Shown one piece after another: positions 35,810 through 44,798 of a DNA stretch of 64,000 nucleotides. Within the stretch, counting starts at the first letter, position 1, and each line of letters begins with the position of its first letter. A program made the translations under genes and the position numbers. Under the pieces are notes generated by a model. It ran no database searches. It was not told the origin of the DNA and saw only the letters and a program-made list of their open reading frames with translations. Source of the DNA: Terriglobia bacterium (GTDB taxonomy: Bacteria; Acidobacteriota; Terriglobia; JAJPHL01); NCBI GenBank assembly GCA_021325275.1, contig JAJPHL010000047.1, positions 1 to 64,000 of the forward strand, given 5' to 3'.

Positions 35810-36714
35810 TGTGCAACTGTTACTACTTAGGTATGCGATGCGATCTACATGTCCACACCGTGCATTCGGGGATGTGCGAGATCCCCGTCTTCAGATCCAT
35901 CTGCCGGGAAAGCTACAATCCGCCGGACGAAGTCTACGAGCGGTTGAAGTTCCTGGGCATGAATCTGGTCACCATCACCGACCATGATTCCATCGACGCC
36001 GCGGAATCGCTGCGCCGTCATCCTGATTTCTTTTTGAGCGAAGAAGTCAGTTGCGTGTTGCCCGGCGGAAACAAACTCCACGTGGGCGTGTACGACATCG
36101 AAGAGCGCGACCACGTCGAAATTCAGCGCCGGGCATCGGACTTTCTCTCGCTGATCGCGTATCTTCGCGAGCGCCGGTTGTTCTTCAGCGCGAACCATAT
36201 CTTCTCGAGCCTCACGGGTCCGCGGTCGCTGGGCGATTTCGCGTGGCTGGAAACGATGGCTCCGTGTTTTGAAACGCGCAACGGCACGATGCCGAAAATG
36301 AACAACGCGCAAGCCGCGTTGTTCGCCGAGATCACCGGAAAAATCGCGATGGGCGGATCGGACGCGCACGCCATGGCGACGGTCGGCGCGGCGTACACGG
36401 TGGTGGAGGGCGCGCGCAACAAACGCGAGTTTTTCGACGGACTGCGCGCAGGACGCGCGCGCGCCGAAGGACAGAACGGCAGTTACTACAAACTGACGCG
36501 CGACGTGTTGTGCGTCGCGGCCAGCATGATGCGCGAACACCCGGCCGCGGTGGCGCTGGCGCCGCTGATGCTGGTGATTCCGTTTGTGACGCTGGGCAAC
36601 TACGTGCGAGAAGCGCTGTTTGGAAATTACTGGATGACACGCCTAGAACGGGAGCGCTCGCTGCCCACGCGTCCTTCCGGCATGTTGTCGCTGAAGCCGC
36701 AAGCGGCGGCCTGA
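35809..36714 (+). CDS. PHP-domain phosphoesterase
   Basis: Up to 301 residues. PHP metal-binding motifs appear in order: CDLHVHTVHSG, TITDHDSIDA, FFSANHIFS and GGSDAHAMATV. PHP proteins use three metals to hydrolyse phosphate esters, or act as polymerase proofreading or histidinol-phosphatase domains; no substrate is evident. The C-terminal ~60 residues contain a hydrophobic span (ALAPLMLVIPFVTLG), so the protein may be membrane-associated. The start is uncertain: ATG at 35809 gives an extra CNCYYLG before MRCDLHVHT, while ATG at 35833 begins exactly at the domain; neither has a good ribosome site. The neighbour downstream is a PAP2 phosphatase, 17 bases on. Confidence 0.8.
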   Translation: MCNCYYLGMRCDLHVHTVHSGMCEIPVFRSICRESYNPPDEVYERLKFLGMNLVTITDHDSIDAAESLRRHPDFFLSEEVSCVLPGGNKLHVGVYDIEERDHVEIQRRASDFLSLIAYLRERRLFFSANHIFSSLTGPRSLGDFAWLETMAPCFETRNGTMPKMNNAQAALFAEITGKIAMGGSDAHAMATVGAAYTVVEGARNKREFFDGLRAGRARAEGQNGSYYKLTRDVLCVAASMMREHPAAVALAPLMLVIPFVTLGNYVREALFGNYWMTRLERERSLPTRPSGMLSLKPQAAA

Positions 36715-36731
36715 TTTTCCAGGTGAGTCCT

Positions 36732-37268
36732 ATGGCATTCGCGACCGCGCCATTCGATTGGATCTCGCAACGTGACCATCGCGTGATGGGACGCCTCGAT
36801 CGCTGGCGCGCACCGCGCGCGCTGCGCCTGTGGATGATCTACGCCACGCGCATCGGCGACGGTTGGTTGTGGTACGCGCTAGCCTTGTTCCTGACGTTTT
36901 TCGGTGGACAGCAACACTGGCGCGCGCTGGTCGCCTGCACCATCGCGATTATTTCGGGCGTCGCGCTGTTCTCCGTGTTGAAGCGAATCTGCCGGCGTCC
37001 GCGTCCGCGGTTCGCCGAACTGCGATCGACCGATGCGCCTGCGCCACCCGATCAATTCTCGTTCCCCTCGGGTCACACGATCACGGCATTTGCGGGTGCC
37101 GTGAGCCTGATGCACTTTTATCCCGAAGCCGCTCCGATCCTCTTGCTCGTCGCCGCCAGCATCGCGGCGTCACGCGTGCTGTTGGGCATGCACTATCCAA
37201 GCGACGTGATTGTCGGCGCAGCGATCGGAACGGGTCTGGGTTACTGGGCTTACTTGTTGATGGTCTAA
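36732..37268 (+). CDS. PAP2-superfamily membrane phosphatase
   Basis: 178 residues with about five transmembrane helices. The three PAP2 motifs are present: KRICRRPRP (K-x6-RP), PSGH in QFSFPSGHTITAFAG, and SRVLLGMHYPSD (SR-x5-H-x3-D). These enzymes dephosphorylate lipid phosphates such as phosphatidic acid or undecaprenyl diphosphate. The start at 36732 has AGGTGAG four to five bases upstream; a longer frame from 36510 overlaps the PHP gene and is rejected. Together with the lipid-type glycosyltransferase on the other side of the promoter, it points to envelope lipid metabolism. Confidence 0.9.
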   Translation: MAFATAPFDWISQRDHRVMGRLDRWRAPRALRLWMIYATRIGDGWLWYALALFLTFFGGQQHWRALVACTIAIISGVALFSVLKRICRRPRPRFAELRSTDAPAPPDQFSFPSGHTITAFAGAVSLMHFYPEAAPILLLVAASIAASRVLLGMHYPSDVIVGAAIGTGLGYWAYLLMV

Positions 37269-37285
37269 TTTCTCGATTGACTCGC

Positions 37286-37304
37286 TATTACGTCTGACGT
37301 AATA
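37286..37304. promoter_or_regulatory. Operator-like palindrome at the TIGR03435 gene start
   Basis: TATTACGTC-T-GACGTAATA, a perfect 9+1+9 dyad, ends exactly one base before the ATG at 37305 (or 9 bases before ATG 37314). It would cover the ribosome-binding or transcription-start region. The outer half resembles BlaI/MecI-type operators (TATTACA...TGTAATA), but the inner bases differ, so the regulator is not identified. Confidence 0.55.
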
Positions 37305-38174
37305 ATGCGGGGCATGAAACTCCTCTTCCTTGCCGCCCCTCTAATCGCGCTCTCGACTGCCTTCGCGCAACCCCGACCGGTAACGTTTGAAGTGGCGTCG
37401 ATTCACGCCGTGGAGGCGGTGCCCGGACGCATGGTCATAGGTATTCGTGGCGGACCGGGAACAAAGGATCCTACCAACTTCGTTATGGAGGCGCTGAGTC
37501 TCAGGGATCTAACGATGACCGCGTTCAACCTCGCGCCATACGAAATCACCGTTCCCGATTGGATGGCGAGTTCTCGCTTCACGGTCACGGCCAAGGTTCC
37601 CGCAGGCGCCACGAAAGACGACTTGAAAGTGATGCTGAGGAATTTGCTGGAGGAGCGTTTTCAACTCAAGGTCCATCACGAAAAGAAACAGATGTCGGTC
37701 TACGATCTCGTGATTGGTAGAGATGGTCCCAAGTTCCAGACCGTGGACGAACCACCGTCGCCTGATCCCGATGCGGCCGCGGCGCAAGCGAGGACCGAAC
37801 TGCAGAAGGATAAGGACGGCTTTCCCGTTTTGTGGAAGGGCGCGTCGATGGCGATGGCCAACGGTAAGGCGCGCCTGCATTTCGAGGGCAAGACCGTCGA
37901 TTACTTGGCGCAACAAGTGTCGTTCCAGTTGCGCCAGCCCGTAAAGAACTCGACGGGACTCACCGGAACCTACGATTTTCAAATGTTCTGGGACGCCGCT
38001 GCGACAATGACTGTGCCCAGCGGCGAGTCATCCGGTGGCGCGCCCACCCCCGGCGAAGGGCCAACGCTGCAGGAAGCGTTATCGCAGCAACTAGGGTTGC
38101 GTTTGGTGTCGAAGAAGGATTTGGTTGACGTGGTGATTGTGGACCACTGCGAAAAGGTTCCGAGCGCGAATTGA
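37305..38174 (+). CDS. TIGR03435-family secreted protein
   Basis: 289 residues. After a signal peptide (LLFLAAPLIALSTAFAQ) the mature protein starts with FEVASIH, the hallmark of this Solibacter/Acidobacteriota family; further conserved pieces are LRDLTMTAFNLAPYEI, LLEERFQLKVHHEKKQMSVYDLVIGRDGPK and the end GPTLQEALSQQLGLRLVSKK. The family is large in Solibacter-like genomes, exported and of unknown role; copies often stand near BlaI/MecR1-type genes (not seen here). The start could be ATG 37305 or 37314. It is preceded by a 19-base perfect palindrome. Confidence 0.88.
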   Translation: MRGMKLLFLAAPLIALSTAFAQPRPVTFEVASIHAVEAVPGRMVIGIRGGPGTKDPTNFVMEALSLRDLTMTAFNLAPYEITVPDWMASSRFTVTAKVPAGATKDDLKVMLRNLLEERFQLKVHHEKKQMSVYDLVIGRDGPKFQTVDEPPSPDPDAAAAQARTELQKDKDGFPVLWKGASMAMANGKARLHFEGKTVDYLAQQVSFQLRQPVKNSTGLTGTYDFQMFWDAAATMTVPSGESSGGAPTPGEGPTLQEALSQQLGLRLVSKKDLVDVVIVDHCEKVPSAN

Positions 38175-38194
38175 TCTCGAGTGGCCGATGGACG

Positions 38195-38731
38195 TTACTG
38201 CACGAGCGGACCTGCCGTGGGATCGTCGACCGGCACGCCCATCACCAGCGTTCGTAGCACTTCATCCCACACCGGTTCAAGGATCGCGGCGCGATCAGCC
38301 CAATAGTTCAATGAGACCAGGCAGATGATCTCGCCTCGCGCCAGCGCGACGCGGAAGCGGGCGTGGCGCTTGTGTTCGACGTCGAAGTGTCCCTGTTCCA
38401 GCCAAACGATTTCAAGATCGTCGCGTTCGGCGCGGTGAATCTCGGACTGATAGTCCGGCTTGCGCTCGCCGGCCAGCGAGCTGCGCAGCGAGTCCTCAAT
38501 GGGAAGGTCGCGAACGAGTTCCCCCGGCACGGGAAACACCGACACGCCAAGATCGCAACTCTCCAGTGATGGCGGCAGGTCGTGAAGAAGGAGCGAGTCG
38601 TCCTTCGGTTCGACATTCCACGTCTCGGGATAGTCGAAGCGCACTTGGCCGCGGTTCAAGACACAAATGGAGTATCCAGGCTTGCTCTTCCAGTTGTGCT
38701 TGTTCCTGAGTCTGAACCTTTCGATGCTCAC
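38195..38731 (-). CDS. Conserved-looking cytoplasmic protein of unknown function
   Basis: 178 residues without signal peptide or transmembrane segment. It begins with a basic stretch (MSIERFRLRNKHNWKSK) and then alternating beta-strands, e.g. GYSICVLNRGQVRFDYPETW and HARFRVALARGEIICLVSLNYWADRA. No motif was recognised. It is the last gene of the minus-strand run after the acyl-CoA dehydrogenase (18-base gap) but its function need not be related. Convergent with TIGR03435. Confidence 0.6.
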   Translation of the reverse strand: MSIERFRLRNKHNWKSKPGYSICVLNRGQVRFDYPETWNVEPKDDSLLLHDLPPSLESCDLGVSVFPVPGELVRDLPIEDSLRSSLAGERKPDYQSEIHRAERDDLEIVWLEQGHFDVEHKRHARFRVALARGEIICLVSLNYWADRAAILEPVWDEVLRTLVMGVPVDDPTAGPLVQ

Positions 38732-38749
38732 CTAGATACTTTATCCGAC

Positions 38750-40411
38750 TCAAACAAAATACCTGCCCGAATCGAGCAGCCGTCCGGCGATTCTCCGGCG
38801 CAACGCGACTGTGTTCGTCGGCGTTTGTGTGGTGAACTTCGCCGCGGCTGCAAACTGATCGTCGCTCGCACCGCAGGCGGCGAGTACGTTCTCGGCGTGT
38901 GCTGCCGCGCGACGCGTCGCATCGTAGACATGCACGGCGGTGATGTCGGCGGCTTGCGCGCTTGAACCGAGCTTGGCGTTGCGCAGCGTCGCCGTTTCTG
39001 AAGTGAACGCCTCGAACGCGATTTCACTCAGCCCCGCGAGGACTTCCTGTTGTTCCGCGAGACCTTGGCCGAACTTCGTCGCGGCGATCCCCGCGGCGTA
39101 CAGGAAAAGACCCTTGAGGCCTTGCCCCTTCGTGCCGAGCACGCCCTTCTTTAGCAGCATGTTCGTCGTCAACATGCGATTGATTTCGTTGGTGCCTTCG
39201 AAAATGCGATTGATGCGCGCGTCGCGATACGCGCGGTCCGGCGGATAATCGGCGTGGAATCCGTAGCCGCCGTAAATCTGCACCGCTTCGTCCACGCAAT
39301 ACCCGAGCGCCTCGCTGCACACCACTTTGCAGATGGAACACTCGGCAGCGTACTCCTCGATGCCTTTGCGAATGTAGTCGGGCTGCGAGTGATCGCTGGC
39401 TTCGAGTTCCGCGTCGATCATCCCCGCCGTGCGATATACGATTCCTTCGGCCGCGTAGCAGCGGATCGCCATTTCCGCGAGTTTGTGCTGGATCAATCCG
39501 TAGCTGGCGATCGGTTTGCCGAACGTGGTGCGTTCTTTCGCGTAGCGGAGGCAGTGCGTGATCGCTTGTTTCATGCCGCCGACAGCTCCAGCGCCCAGTT
39601 TTAGGCGTCCGATGTTCAGACAATTGAATGCGATCACGTGGCCGCGGCCGATTTCGCCGAGCACGTTTTCCACCGGCACGCGGCAATCGCTCAGCACCAG
39701 CGCGGTGGTCGACGCGCCGTGCAATCCCATTTTCTTTTCTTCGCCGCCCGCCGAGATTCCGCCAAACGACTTCTCGATGATGAAGCCGGTCATCTTGTCG
39801 CCGCCCACTTTGGCGAAGACGATGAACATGTCGGCGAAGCCGCCGTTGGAGATCCACATTTTTTCGCCGTTCAGCACGTAGAACTTTCCGTCGGCGCTGA
39901 GATCGGCGCGGCAGCGGCCGGCGCGCGAGTCGGAACCGGCGTGCGCTTCGGTCAAGCAGTAGCAACTCACCCATTCGGCCGCGGCGATCTTCGGCAGATA
40001 CTTTTTCTTTTGCGCTTCGGTGCCGAACCACGTGATCGGCGTCGCGCCGATGCCGGAGTGAACGTTGTAGACGTTCGAGAACGCGCCGTAGCGCGCCGTC
40101 GATTCCGTGACCACGACGCTCGACATCTTGTCGAGCTCCATGCCGCCGTATTCCTCCGGAATGTCGATGCCGGTCAGGCCGATTTCCGCGGCTTTCGTCA
40201 GTAGGCCTCGCATCTTGACGTAGTCTTTGTGGTGTTCGAGGTATTCGGCCTCGGGAAGAACTTCGTTCACCACGAAGTCCTCGGCGGTCTTGGCGATCAT
40301 GCGTTGCTGTTCGCTCAAGTCTTCGCGCGTGAAAATGTCCGCCGGAGTGCAGTCTTGCGTAAGAAACGCCCCGCCCTTCACGCGCGGCAATACGGGAGCC
40401 GATGATGCCAT
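38750..40411 (-). CDS. Acyl-CoA dehydrogenase, FadE-like paralogue
   Basis: 553 residues. Acyl-CoA dehydrogenase N-terminal, middle (CLTEAHAGSDSRAG with FAD/substrate contacts, KMWISNGGFAD) and C-terminal FAD domains are complete, with the catalytic-base region RIFEGTNEINR and the flavin site QIYGGYGFHADYP. A ~120-residue helical C-terminal extension (from about LFLYAAGIAATKFGQG) matches the Bacillus FadE type, which is longer than standard 380-residue enzymes. It oxidises acyl-CoA to trans-2-enoyl-CoA, passing electrons to ETF. It is the second such gene in this operon, ~60% similar by eye to the 41.8 kb copy, so a duplication. Ribosome site GAGGA upstream of the ATG. Confidence 0.93.
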   Translation of the reverse strand: MASSAPVLPRVKGGAFLTQDCTPADIFTREDLSEQQRMIAKTAEDFVVNEVLPEAEYLEHHKDYVKMRGLLTKAAEIGLTGIDIPEEYGGMELDKMSSVVVTESTARYGAFSNVYNVHSGIGATPITWFGTEAQKKKYLPKIAAAEWVSCYCLTEAHAGSDSRAGRCRADLSADGKFYVLNGEKMWISNGGFADMFIVFAKVGGDKMTGFIIEKSFGGISAGGEEKKMGLHGASTTALVLSDCRVPVENVLGEIGRGHVIAFNCLNIGRLKLGAGAVGGMKQAITHCLRYAKERTTFGKPIASYGLIQHKLAEMAIRCYAAEGIVYRTAGMIDAELEASDHSQPDYIRKGIEEYAAECSICKVVCSEALGYCVDEAVQIYGGYGFHADYPPDRAYRDARINRIFEGTNEINRMLTTNMLLKKGVLGTKGQGLKGLFLYAAGIAATKFGQGLAEQQEVLAGLSEIAFEAFTSETATLRNAKLGSSAQAADITAVHVYDATRRAAAHAENVLAACGASDDQFAAAAKFTTQTPTNTVALRRRIAGRLLDSGRYFV

Positions 40412-40425
40412 ACAGTTGTCCTCTT

Positions 40426-41739
40426 TTACTTTACAAATTCAGGAGATTTTCCTTCGTCCCAAGGATGATAACTCTGCGCGAAGCGAACGCGCTCTCCGAT
40501 TGATGGATGATCGTAGAGCCAAAACTCGATGAACGGCGGCGGATCGGGATCGGCGAGCGCCACTTCGCCGAGAAGCTGGAACGAATCGGCGGCGACGGTT
40601 TGCGAATTCGGCACCAGGCCGTGGATCACCTCGAGACCATAGATGTCAGCTTCGTGCTCCTGATGCCGCGACCACGCCGACGTCACCGGCTCGCCGATGA
40701 ACCCAAACGCCGACATCAGCAGAAGCAGCACGGGGAGTGCCGCCCAATCCGACTGACCACGCACGCCCCAGCGCCCTCCGTAATCCTCGATGAGCCACGC
40801 CATGCCGCGAAATCCTACGTAGAGCGCGACGAACAGCAGCACCGCGAGAAACGCCATCGTCTTCGGGATGTGATGCAGCACATAATGCCCCTGCTCGTGG
40901 CCGAACGTGAACATCAAGTCGGGAAGGGTGCATCGCGCGATCGTCGTGTCCCACACCACCACGCGCTTCGTCGCGCCGAATCCGGTGACGTAGGCGTTGA
41001 GCGATGTGACGTCCTCGCTCGCGTCCATCTCGAACATGCGGTCGACGGGAATGTCGAGTCCGCCGCGCCGCGTAACTTTTTGCACCGCCGCGACCACTTC
41101 CGGGTGCTTGACGTTCAGCGGCGTGAACTTGTGAAACATCGGATCGATCACGACCGGCGTGATGAAAACGAGGAACGCGATCAGCGGCAGCGACGCCAGC
41201 CAGCACCAAATCCACCAACGCCGGGGACTCCAGCGGATCAATCCAAAAAGGATGAGCGCGAAGACCGTGCCAAAGAGGATGCTGAGGAATTCGCCTTTCG
41301 CTTGATCCCAAGACCAAGCGCCCCAGCCTTGCACCGATTGTCCATAGACGCGCTCGAGATGCTGCAAGTAGACTTCATTCGGCAGCGTAGGAAGATCGGT
41401 GAGCAACGTGAGTAGCGGCGCGAAGATCAGTCCTTGCACCCACCAGCGTTGTGTGGCCGATTCTGCCAGCGATCGCGTGCGCGCGGACAATCCGAATCCG
41501 AGCACCCCGAGGAGGATCGCAAGACCCCAGATCTCGTCCACGAAGTGCATTGTGTACTTGATCCGCGAAAACTTGATCGCGCGTTCGCGATCTTGAGGAT
41601 TTAGCTTGTACTCGCGTTGCTGGCAGAACAATGGGGCCGCTAGAACGAACAACAACACAAAGGCAACCGCAGATGAACGCAGATGAACGCAGATATCGGA
41701 GCAGCGTTTCGTTGTTAATCTGCGTTTATCTGCGTTCAT
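40426..41739 (-). CDS. M48 (Ste24-like) integral-membrane zinc metalloprotease
   Basis: 437 residues with about six transmembrane helices. Zinc motif HEQGH at 281-285 (FTFGHEQGHYVLHH) and the third ligand Glu363 in QEHEADIYG; the layout is that of CAAX-prenyl-protease Ste24/HtpX relatives. Bacterial members degrade damaged membrane proteins. It is located between two acyl-CoA dehydrogenase genes on the same strand. The start at 41739 lies inside a dyad repeat, whose arms encode MNADKRRL and the following residues up to AVA of the signal sequence, and FVLLFVLAAPLFCQ completes it. Longer frame upstream (to 42426) is antisense-like noise over the previous gene and is not used. Confidence 0.88.
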   Translation of the reverse strand: MNADKRRLTTKRCSDICVHLRSSAVAFVLLFVLAAPLFCQQREYKLNPQDRERAIKFSRIKYTMHFVDEIWGLAILLGVLGFGLSARTRSLAESATQRWWVQGLIFAPLLTLLTDLPTLPNEVYLQHLERVYGQSVQGWGAWSWDQAKGEFLSILFGTVFALILFGLIRWSPRRWWIWCWLASLPLIAFLVFITPVVIDPMFHKFTPLNVKHPEVVAAVQKVTRRGGLDIPVDRMFEMDASEDVTSLNAYVTGFGATKRVVVWDTTIARCTLPDLMFTFGHEQGHYVLHHIPKTMAFLAVLLFVALYVGFRGMAWLIEDYGGRWGVRGQSDWAALPVLLLLMSAFGFIGEPVTSAWSRHQEHEADIYGLEVIHGLVPNSQTVAADSFQLLGEVALADPDPPPFIEFWLYDHPSIGERVRFAQSYHPWDEGKSPEFVK

Positions 41740-41749
41740 CTGCGGTTGC
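41663..41749. repeat. Inverted repeat with 10-base tandem arms at the M48 start
   Basis: Arms 41663-41694 and 41718-41749 (32 bases, one mismatch), loop 23. Arms are tandem units of GCAGATGAAC (10 bases). The M48 ATG is within one arm and both arms are translated into its N-terminus. The element lies 8 bases after the upstream fadE stop. Confidence 0.85.
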
Positions 41750-41756
41750 TTTTTTC

Positions 41757-43493
41757 TTAAACGAAATACTTGCCGCGTTCCAGCAAACGGCCGCAGATGC
41801 GGCGGCGCGCTTCGATCGTGTCGACCGATTCCTGCTTGGTGAAGCGTTTCAGGATCGCCAGGCGCGCGCGCAGGTCGTCGCCTTCGCAGCAGTGAGCGAG
41901 CGCGGCCTTGGCTTCCGCCTCGACTTTGCCGACAGCGTCGTGGACGTACACGCCGGTCATATCGTTGGCTTGCGCGCTGTTGCCAAGTTTCTGCGCGCGC
42001 AGCCGCGCTGTTTCCGATGCGAACACTTCGAATACGATGTTGGTGAGCGCGCCGATCACTTCCTGCTGGTCTTTCAAGTTCGTCATGTACTTCTTCATCG
42101 CGGCGTCGGCGGCGAAGAGGAAAATCTTCTTCATGTTCGCCACGGGATCGGTTACGCCGGACGGTCCGGCCATGATTTCGTCTTGCAGTTTCTTGCCCGC
42201 GGCCATCAGCGGCAATTCGTTCTTCATGGCGCGCTTCATCAGCATGTCGACCACGAGCAGCCGGTTGATTTCGTTCGTGCCTTCGAAGATGCGGTTGATG
42301 CGCGCGTCGCGATAAACGCGTTCCGGCGGATAGTCGGCGTGGAATCCGTAGCCGCCGTAGATTTGCACGGACTCGTCGGCGCAGTACCCAAGCGCTTCCG
42401 ATGCGAAAACCTTGTTGATCGCGCACTCCACCGCGTATTCTTCAATCGCTTTGCGCGACGCTTCCACGGAGTGGTCGCCCGACTGAAACTCGGTGTCGAT
42501 CATACCCGTGGTGCGATACAAAATTCCCTCGGACGCGTAGGCGAGAATCGCCATCTGCGCGAGTTTGTGTTGAATCAGCCCATAGCTGGCGATCGGTTTG
42601 CCGAACGTGGTGCGCTCCTGCGCGTACGCCAAGCTGTGCTTGATGGTTTGCTTCATTCCGCCCACCGCGCCGGCGGCCAGCTTCAAGCGGCCCATGTTCA
42701 AAACGTTGAACGCGATGATGTGGCCGCGTCCGACTTCGCCGAGCACGTTCTCGATTGGCACTTTGCAATCGGACATGATCACCGGCGTCGTGGACGATCC
42801 ATGGATGCCCATCTTCTTTTCTTCCGCGCCCGGCTTGATGCCGCCAAATGCTTTCTCCACGATGAACGCGGTGAACTTCTCGCCGCCGACTTTCGCGAAA
42901 ACAATGTAGAGGTCGGCGAATCCACCGTTGGTGATCCACATTTTTTCGCCGTTCAGGATGTAGTGCTTGCCGTCCGGCGACAAATCAGCGCGGGTGCGCG
43001 CGGCCAGCGCGTCCGATCCGGCGTGCGCTTCGCTCAAGCAGTACGCCGCGACAAGTTCCGCCGACGCGACCTTGGGCAGATACTTGGCTTTCTGTTCCGG
43101 CGTGCCGAACCAGTTGATGGGGTGCGTTCCGATCGAGGAATGCGCGCCATGCGCGCCGGAAAACGATGCGTATTTCGCCACGTACTCGGAGACCAGCACG
43201 CTCGACACTTTGTCGAGCTCCAGGCCGCCGTATTCCTCGGGAATGTCCATGGAGAGCAATCCCAACTCGCCGGCCTTGCGCAGCAGCGAGCGCATCATCT
43301 CGTAATCTTTGTGCTCGAGATGCTCAGCGTGCGGCACAACTTCTTCGGTGACAAAGTCGTTGGCGGTTTTGGCGATTTGCAAATGCTCTTCGGTGAAATC
43401 CTCGGGCGTGAAGATTTCCTGAGCGCTGCGATCTTCCACGAGAAAAGCTCCGCCCTTGATGCGGGGCAAAGCGGGCGCTGCGACGGTGGCCAT
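41757..43493 (-). CDS. fadE: Acyl-CoA dehydrogenase FadE
   Basis: 578 residues. Complete FadE-type acyl-CoA dehydrogenase: LSEAHAGSDALAA, KMWITNGGFAD, QIYGGYGFHADYPPERVYRDARINRIFEGTN region (shown in parts) with the catalytic glutamate in FEGTNE, plus the long helical C-terminal extension of the Bacillus FadE type. It catalyses the first step of beta-oxidation. The gene order fadN-fadA-fadE is the same as the Bacillus subtilis fadNAE operon. Start at 43493 rather than 43541: AAGGAG lies seven bases before this ATG, and the extra 16 residues would be encoded by the dyad-flanking DNA. Confidence 0.95.
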   Translation of the reverse strand: MATVAAPALPRIKGGAFLVEDRSAQEIFTPEDFTEEHLQIAKTANDFVTEEVVPHAEHLEHKDYEMMRSLLRKAGELGLLSMDIPEEYGGLELDKVSSVLVSEYVAKYASFSGAHGAHSSIGTHPINWFGTPEQKAKYLPKVASAELVAAYCLSEAHAGSDALAARTRADLSPDGKHYILNGEKMWITNGGFADLYIVFAKVGGEKFTAFIVEKAFGGIKPGAEEKKMGIHGSSTTPVIMSDCKVPIENVLGEVGRGHIIAFNVLNMGRLKLAAGAVGGMKQTIKHSLAYAQERTTFGKPIASYGLIQHKLAQMAILAYASEGILYRTTGMIDTEFQSGDHSVEASRKAIEEYAVECAINKVFASEALGYCADESVQIYGGYGFHADYPPERVYRDARINRIFEGTNEINRLLVVDMLMKRAMKNELPLMAAGKKLQDEIMAGPSGVTDPVANMKKIFLFAADAAMKKYMTNLKDQQEVIGALTNIVFEVFASETARLRAQKLGNSAQANDMTGVYVHDAVGKVEAEAKAALAHCCEGDDLRARLAILKRFTKQESVDTIEARRRICGRLLERGKYFV

Positions 43494-43521
43494 AAGTGAT
43501 CTCCTTAAATCAAAATCGTGA

Positions 43522-43594
43522 TTTCTTAGCCACCGAGACACCGAGATCGATCCGAGGCTTTCTCGGTGTTCTCGGTGCCTCGGTGGCTAAGAAA
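43522..43594. repeat. Inverted repeat with ~8-base tandem arms between fadA and fadE
   Basis: Arms 43522-43546 and 43570-43594 (25 bases, one mismatch), loop 23 bases that itself contains further CTCGGTG units. The repeating unit is close to CACCGAGA. It fills the intercistronic space after the fadA stop (43597) and before the fadE ribosome site; a stable hairpin here may adjust relative mRNA levels. Confidence 0.8.
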
Positions 43595-43596
43595 CG

Positions 43597-44778
43597 TCAT
43601 TGCAAATTCTCGAAAATACCTGCTGCGCCCATGCCGCCGCCTACGCACATGGTCACCATGCCGTAGCGGCCTTTGCGGCGCTTCAATTCATTCAAGATTG
43701 TCGCGGTCAGTTTGGCGCCGGTGCATCCCAGCGGATGTCCCAGCGCGACCGCGCCGCCGTTCACGTTCACGCGCGAGGCGTCGAGACCCGCTTCACGGAT
43801 CACCGCGAGCGCCTGCACCGCGAACGCTTCGTTCAATTCGATGACGTCGATTCTGTCGAGCGAGAGTCCCGCGAGTTTCAGCACCTTTGGGATCGCCTTC
43901 ACGGGGCCGATACCCATTTCCTCGGGCAGCACGCCGCCCGTGGCGAACGCGACAAAGCGCGCCAGCGGCTTCAGGTTCAGGCGCTGAGCTTTTTCTGACG
44001 ACATTACAACCACACCAGCGGCGCCGTCGGACGTTTGGGACGCATTACCAGCGGTAACGGTGCCGCGCGCGTGAAATGCGGGCTTCAGTTTCGCCAGCGC
44101 TTCCATCGACGTGTCGGCGCGCGGTCCTTCGTCGACGGAGAACGTGATCTTTTGCGTTACGGCTTTGGCGCCGCCATTCGGTTGCGTAAAACTCACTTCC
44201 ACCGGCGCGATTTCGTCAGCGAACTTTCGGGCGGCGATCGCGGCGATCGCTTTCTGATGGCTCGCCACGGAAAATGCGTCGGCTTCTTCGCGACCGATTT
44301 TGTATTTCCGCGCGAGATTTTCGGCGGTGAGTCCCATGTTCAAGTAAACGTCGGGATATTCCTCGACGAGCGTGGGATTCGGCGACAACTTGAAGCCGGT
44401 CATCGGGACCATGCTCATCGATTCGGTCCCGCCGGCGAGAATGCAGTCGGCAAAACCCGCGATGATGCGTTCGGCGGCCATGGCGATCGACTGCAGGCCG
44501 GAACTGCAAAAGCGATTGATGGTGACGGCGGTCGTTTCCACGGGAAGCCCGGCGCGGAGTGCGGCAATGCGCGCGACGTTCATGCCTTGCGCGCCTTCCG
44601 GCATCGCGCAGCCGAGGATCACGTCTTCAATTTCCGCGGCGTCGAGACCGGGCGCGCGGCGCAGGAGATCTTTGATGACCACGGCGGCGAGGTCGTCGGG
44701 GCGCGTGGCCCGCAGCGTTCCGCGATTCGCTTTGCCGACCGCCGTGCGTGCCGCGGCGACGATCACTGCTTCTTTCAT
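43597..44778 (-). CDS. fadA: Acetyl-CoA acyltransferase (thiolase) FadA
   Basis: 393 residues, the normal thiolase length. The active-site residues are visible: nucleophile Cys91 in NRFCSSGLQ, His348 in [11 protein letters not shown], and Cys378 in [10 protein letters not shown]. It cleaves 3-ketoacyl-CoA to acetyl-CoA and a shortened acyl-CoA. It is the second gene of the fad operon, following fadN after a dyad repeat. A Shine-Dalgarno AGGAG lies upstream of the ATG (complement near 44785-44790). Confidence 0.95.
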   Translation of the reverse strand: MKEAVIVAAARTAVGKANRGTLRATRPDDLAAVVIKDLLRRAPGLDAAEIEDVILGCAMPEGAQGMNVARIAALRAGLPVETTAVTINRFCSSGLQSIAMAAERIIAGFADCILAGGTESMSMVPMTGFKLSPNPTLVEEYPDVYLNMGLTAENLARKYKIGREEADAFSVASHQKAIAAIAARKFADEIAPVEVSFTQPNGGAKAVTQKITFSVDEGPRADTSMEALAKLKPAFHARGTVTAGNASQTSDGAAGVVVMSSEKAQRLNLKPLARFVAFATGGVLPEEMGIGPVKAIPKVLKLAGLSLDRIDVIELNEAFAVQALAVIREAGLDASRVNVNGGAVALGHPLGCTGAKLTATILNELKRRKGRYGMVTMCVGGGMGAAGIFENLQ

Positions 44779-44798
44779 AGCTCTCTCCTTAGGATAGC

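Noticed and set aside
40426-42426. 666-codon frame extending the M48 protease upstream
   Set aside because: The added ~229 codons overlap the fadE gene on the same strand in another frame and are Arg-rich; the signal sequence defines the start at 41739.
41631-43499. 622-codon plus-strand frame antisense to fadE
   Set aside because: Shadow of a well-supported acyl-CoA dehydrogenase.
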